A stretch of 8,016 nt of DNA from contig JASHSC010000109.1 in assembly GCA_030036915.1 (NCBI GenBank), forward strand, positions 1 to 8,016, written 5' to 3'. The notes under the pieces are model-generated. The model was not told where the DNA came from. It ran no database searches and worked only from the letters and a program-made list of their open reading frames with translations. Shown one piece after another: positions 6,277 through 8,016 of the stretch. Position 1 is the first letter of the stretch. Every line of letters begins with the position of its first letter. Both the position numbers and the translations under genes were made by a program. This DNA is from Terriglobia bacterium. Its GTDB lineage: Bacteria; Acidobacteriota; Terriglobia; UBA7540.

Positions 6277-7341
6277 ATGGGCAGCGGAATTACTCCGCAG
6301 GATGTTGTGAACGCGCTCCGCACGGTGAAGGATCCCGACCTGGGACGGGACATCGTCACGCTGGGATTCATTAAGGAACTGGAAGTGGGTGATCGTCGCG
6401 TTTCCTTCGCGCTGCAATTGAGCTCGCCGGCATCTCCGGCCCGCAACCTGTTGGTAACCCAGGCGCGCGAGGCAGTGCTGGCCCTGGGCGCCGCCGACGT
6501 GGAAGTTCGAGTGGTGGCGGCAGCCCCGCCGCGCGCTCCCAACCCGTCACTGATTCCCCAGGTAAAACACACCATCGCGGTGGCCAGCGGCAAGGGCGGC
6601 GTGGGGAAATCCACGGTTGCGGCGAATTTAGCGATCGCGCTGCACGCGGCGGGCGCCAAAGTCGGCCTGCTGGACACGGACGTTTACGGGCCCAGCGTTC
6701 CCATCCTGATGGGTGGAAACGAAGCGCCGCAGGTGGTGGAAGGGAAGATCGAGCCTCCCGTTGAGTACGGCATCAAGATCATGTCCATGGCGTACTTCCT
6801 GCCCAAGGACGAGGCGGTGATTTGGCGCGGGCCGATGCTGCACAAAACCATTCAACAGTTTCTGGGTGACGTGCGCTGGGGCGAACTCGACTATTTGGTA
6901 ATGGACATGCCCCCGGGAACGGGCGACATCCAGTTGAGCCTCTCCCAGACAATTCCTCTCACCGGCGCGGTGATTGTCTCCACACCGCAGGACCTGGCGC
7001 TCACCGTCGCGTCAAAGGCCATCGCCATGTTTCAAAAATTAAATGTGCCGATTCTCGGCGTGGTGGAAAACATGAGCTACCACGTGTGCCCGCAGTGCGG
7101 CCACCGCGAGGAAATCTTCGGCCACGGCGGCGCGCGCGCTGCGGCGAAGAAACTAAACTTCGCTTTTTTGGGAGAAATTCCGCTCGACCTCTCCATTCGC
7201 GAGCAAAGCGATTCCGGCAAGCCCGTGGCGCTGGACGGCTCGACGGTTTACGGCAAAGCCTTTCGCGAAGTTGCCGGCGCGCTGGCGGCGCAGATCAATG
7301 CCGGAGATTTCGAGAAGGCTGAGGACATCAGTATTGAGTAG
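6277..7341 (+). CDS. mrp: Mrp/NBP35-type iron-sulfur cluster carrier ATPase
   Basis: Cytosolic P-loop ATPase (Mrp/ApbC) that binds a [4Fe-4S] cluster as a dimer and delivers it to client enzymes. It has 354 residues, normal for the two-domain form. An N-terminal MIP18/FeSA (DUF59) domain covers about 5-80, followed by a Pro/Ala linker and the MinD-like ATPase from about 98. Walker A is the deviant form GKGGVGKST (105-113) with signature Lys106 and Lys111. LLDTD (131-135) and DMPPGTGD (210-217) are the switch and Walker B regions. Cys271 and Cys274 (CPQC) are the bridging-cluster ligands. In the FeSA domain the usual Cys of the PACP motif is Ser53 (SPASP). AAGAGG ends 4 nt before the ATG. A clear promoter lies upstream, and the partner DUF971 gene begins 99 bp downstream. 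Confidence 0.96.
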   Translation: MGSGITPQDVVNALRTVKDPDLGRDIVTLGFIKELEVGDRRVSFALQLSSPASPARNLLVTQAREAVLALGAADVEVRVVAAAPPRAPNPSLIPQVKHTIAVASGKGGVGKSTVAANLAIALHAAGAKVGLLDTDVYGPSVPILMGGNEAPQVVEGKIEPPVEYGIKIMSMAYFLPKDEAVIWRGPMLHKTIQQFLGDVRWGELDYLVMDMPPGTGDIQLSLSQTIPLTGAVIVSTPQDLALTVASKAIAMFQKLNVPILGVVENMSYHVCPQCGHREEIFGHGGARAAAKKLNFAFLGEIPLDLSIREQSDSGKPVALDGSTVYGKAFREVAGALAAQINAGDFEKAEDISIE

Positions 7342-7425
7342 CCGGTATTCGGTTGCCGGCTTCCGGTGAATAAAACCGGACGGCTGGTAAGGGACTGAGC
7401 CGAGAACTGACAACCGAGCACCGGC
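7341..7425. repeat. Imperfect inverted repeat between mrp and the DUF971 gene
   Basis: The arm at 7341-7367 (GCCGGTATTCGGTTGCCGG...) and the complement of 7398-7425 (GCCGGTGCTCGGTTGTCAG...) agree at about 19-20 of 27 positions. Every difference is a transition. The arms flank a 30-nt centre. No T-run follows, so it is not an obvious terminator. It fills most of the 99-bp gap, including the place where the ribosome site of the next gene would be expected. Confidence 0.5.
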
Positions 7426-7440
7426 ATCCGGTTTACCCAC

Positions 7441-7788
7441 ATGCCTGCCACTCCAAAAAAAATCAAACTTGCTGCCGGGAACAACACGCTGGCCATTCAC
7501 TGGTCCGACGGCCACGAGAGCGCCTATCCCTATCGCTTTTTGCGCAGCAAGTGCCCGTGTGCAACGTGCGGGGAAGCGGCTCCGGTTCAGGACCAGGCCG
7601 TGGGCGGTTTGCCGATTCTCGGCCAGAAGCCCTTGCACCCCGAGCGCGCGGAGTTGGTGGGCCGTTACGCGCTGCAAATCTATTGGAGCGACGGCCACTC
7701 CTCGGGCATTTACACTTTCCAATATCTCCGCAGCCTTTGCCCATGTGCTGAATGCACGGCAGCCCGTGAAGTTGAAAATCCTGCCTGA
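7441..7788 (+). CDS. DUF971 (gamma-butyrobetaine hydroxylase N-terminal-like) protein
   Basis: 115-residue cytosolic protein of the DUF971/GBBH-like N-terminal family. The family is often encoded beside, or fused to, Mrp-type ATPases, so a role in Fe-S handling is likely but biochemically undefined. In human gamma-butyrobetaine hydroxylase this domain holds zinc through three Cys and one His. The matching set here is Cys38, Cys40 and Cys43 (CPCATC) with His86 (WSDGH 82-86). The chain has two similar halves: LAIHWSDGH...LRS.CPCATC (17-43) and LQIYWSDGH...LRSLCPCAEC (78-105). This adds a second Cys triplet (100, 102, 105) and a second WSDGH His (His25). There is no Shine-Dalgarno-like sequence before the ATG. 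The upstream bases are CCGGTTTACCCAC, so initiation may be weak or structure-dependent. The family call is firm. Confidence 0.9.
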   Translation: MPATPKKIKLAAGNNTLAIHWSDGHESAYPYRFLRSKCPCATCGEAAPVQDQAVGGLPILGQKPLHPERAELVGRYALQIYWSDGHSSGIYTFQYLRSLCPCAECTAAREVENPA

Positions 7789-7884
7789 CACAATATCCCT
7801 TTAGTCCTCGCTCGCTTTTCCCGAGGTGAGAGGGGATCAGATGTCATCCGCGCCAATATCCTTCTGAGTCTGCGCACCGTGTCA

Positions 7885-7913
7885 TTGACAACTTTTGGTG
7901 CCTGTGCTAACTA
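7885..7913 (+). promoter_or_regulatory. Candidate promoter for the gene entering at 7941
   Basis: A perfect TTGACA (7885-7890) is followed 17 bp later by TAACTA (7908-7913), which matches TATAAT poorly but is preceded by TG at 7905-7906 as in extended -10 promoters. The first 17 bases nearly repeat the mrp promoter (6207-6225). It lies in the 152-bp gap after the DUF971 gene, which otherwise holds only weak hairpin potential. Confidence 0.45.
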
Positions 7914-7940
7914 CAACCTAGGAAGGCTCTGCCAACATCA

Positions 7941-8016
7941 ATGGGCGCAGAAGAACTCCAAGCCGCGTGGGACCTGCTCAAGGAAGCGTATCAATATCAG
8001 ATGGGCGGGGATTACG
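7941..8016 (+). CDS. Probable TPR-repeat protein, N-terminus only (runs off the right edge)
   Basis: Only 25 codons are visible, ending in a partial codon. The peptide begins MGAEELQAAWDLLKEAYQYQ and continues MGGDY. It looks like the first helix of a tetratricopeptide unit, with Trp/Leu/Ala-Tyr at the packing positions and the GDY turn that usually leads into helix B. The start is supported by TTGACA upstream (7885) and by coding-like composition. The only purine-rich ribosome site, AGGAAGG (7920-7926), is 14 nt from the ATG, farther than usual. No signal peptide is seen, so a cytosolic location is likely. The TPR call rests on very little sequence. Confidence 0.55.
   Translation, partial: MGAEELQAAWDLLKEAYQYQMGGDY

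Noticed and set aside
7806..7826. CCTCG...CGAGG hairpin as terminator after the DUF971 gene
   Set aside because: The stem is only 5 bp with an 11-nt loop and no T-run, too weak to call in this base composition.

Overview
This is an ordinary-looking chromosomal segment, moderately GC-rich and densely coding. It most resembles an Acidobacteriota genome. That is an inference from three things: the style of the GH29, GDSL and TPR secreted proteins, the mrp-DUF971 pair, and dispersed hairpin repeats of the form CCCGCTGTAGCGGCG. No rRNA, tRNA, phage gene, transposase or CRISPR array was seen.

Layout. On the minus strand, positions 1-571 hold the N-terminal half of a zinc-dependent medium-chain alcohol/polyol dehydrogenase that runs off the left edge. 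Diverging from it is a Tat-exported GH29 alpha-L-fucosidase-like enzyme (697-2202). Converging on that is a minus-strand pair: a small cupin (3571-3918) and, 28 bp downstream, a secreted SGNH/GDSL hydrolase (2274-3542). From about 4.1 kb onward everything is on the plus strand. First comes an isoprenylcysteine methyltransferase-like membrane protein (4122-4733), then, 13 bp later, an exported helical-repeat protein (4747-5925). A 351-bp non-coding gap follows, with a palindromic repeat and a good sigma70-type promoter. After it are the Fe-S carrier ATPase Mrp (6277-7341), a DUF971 protein (7441-7788), and the first 25 codons of a probable TPR protein (7941 to the right edge).

How the genes may work together. 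The left half looks like carbohydrate use: an exported glycoside hydrolase, a secreted esterase/hydrolase with a cupin, and a cytosolic polyol/sugar dehydrogenase. The shared theme is inferred; no transporter or regulator is visible to prove it. The right half pairs Mrp with DUF971, a known association linked to Fe-S cluster handling.

The most interesting non-genic signal is a family of three palindromic elements (615-674, 2210-2268, 6117-6171). They are built from two hairpin-forming units whose stems show compensatory base changes, and the two complete copies each pair one unit of each type. The most interesting protein-level signals are a two-fold CxCxxC/WSDGH pattern in the DUF971 protein, a Cys-to-Ser change in the N-terminal domain of Mrp, and an altered nucleophile loop in the GH29 enzyme. 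I did not find a clearly new multi-gene system.
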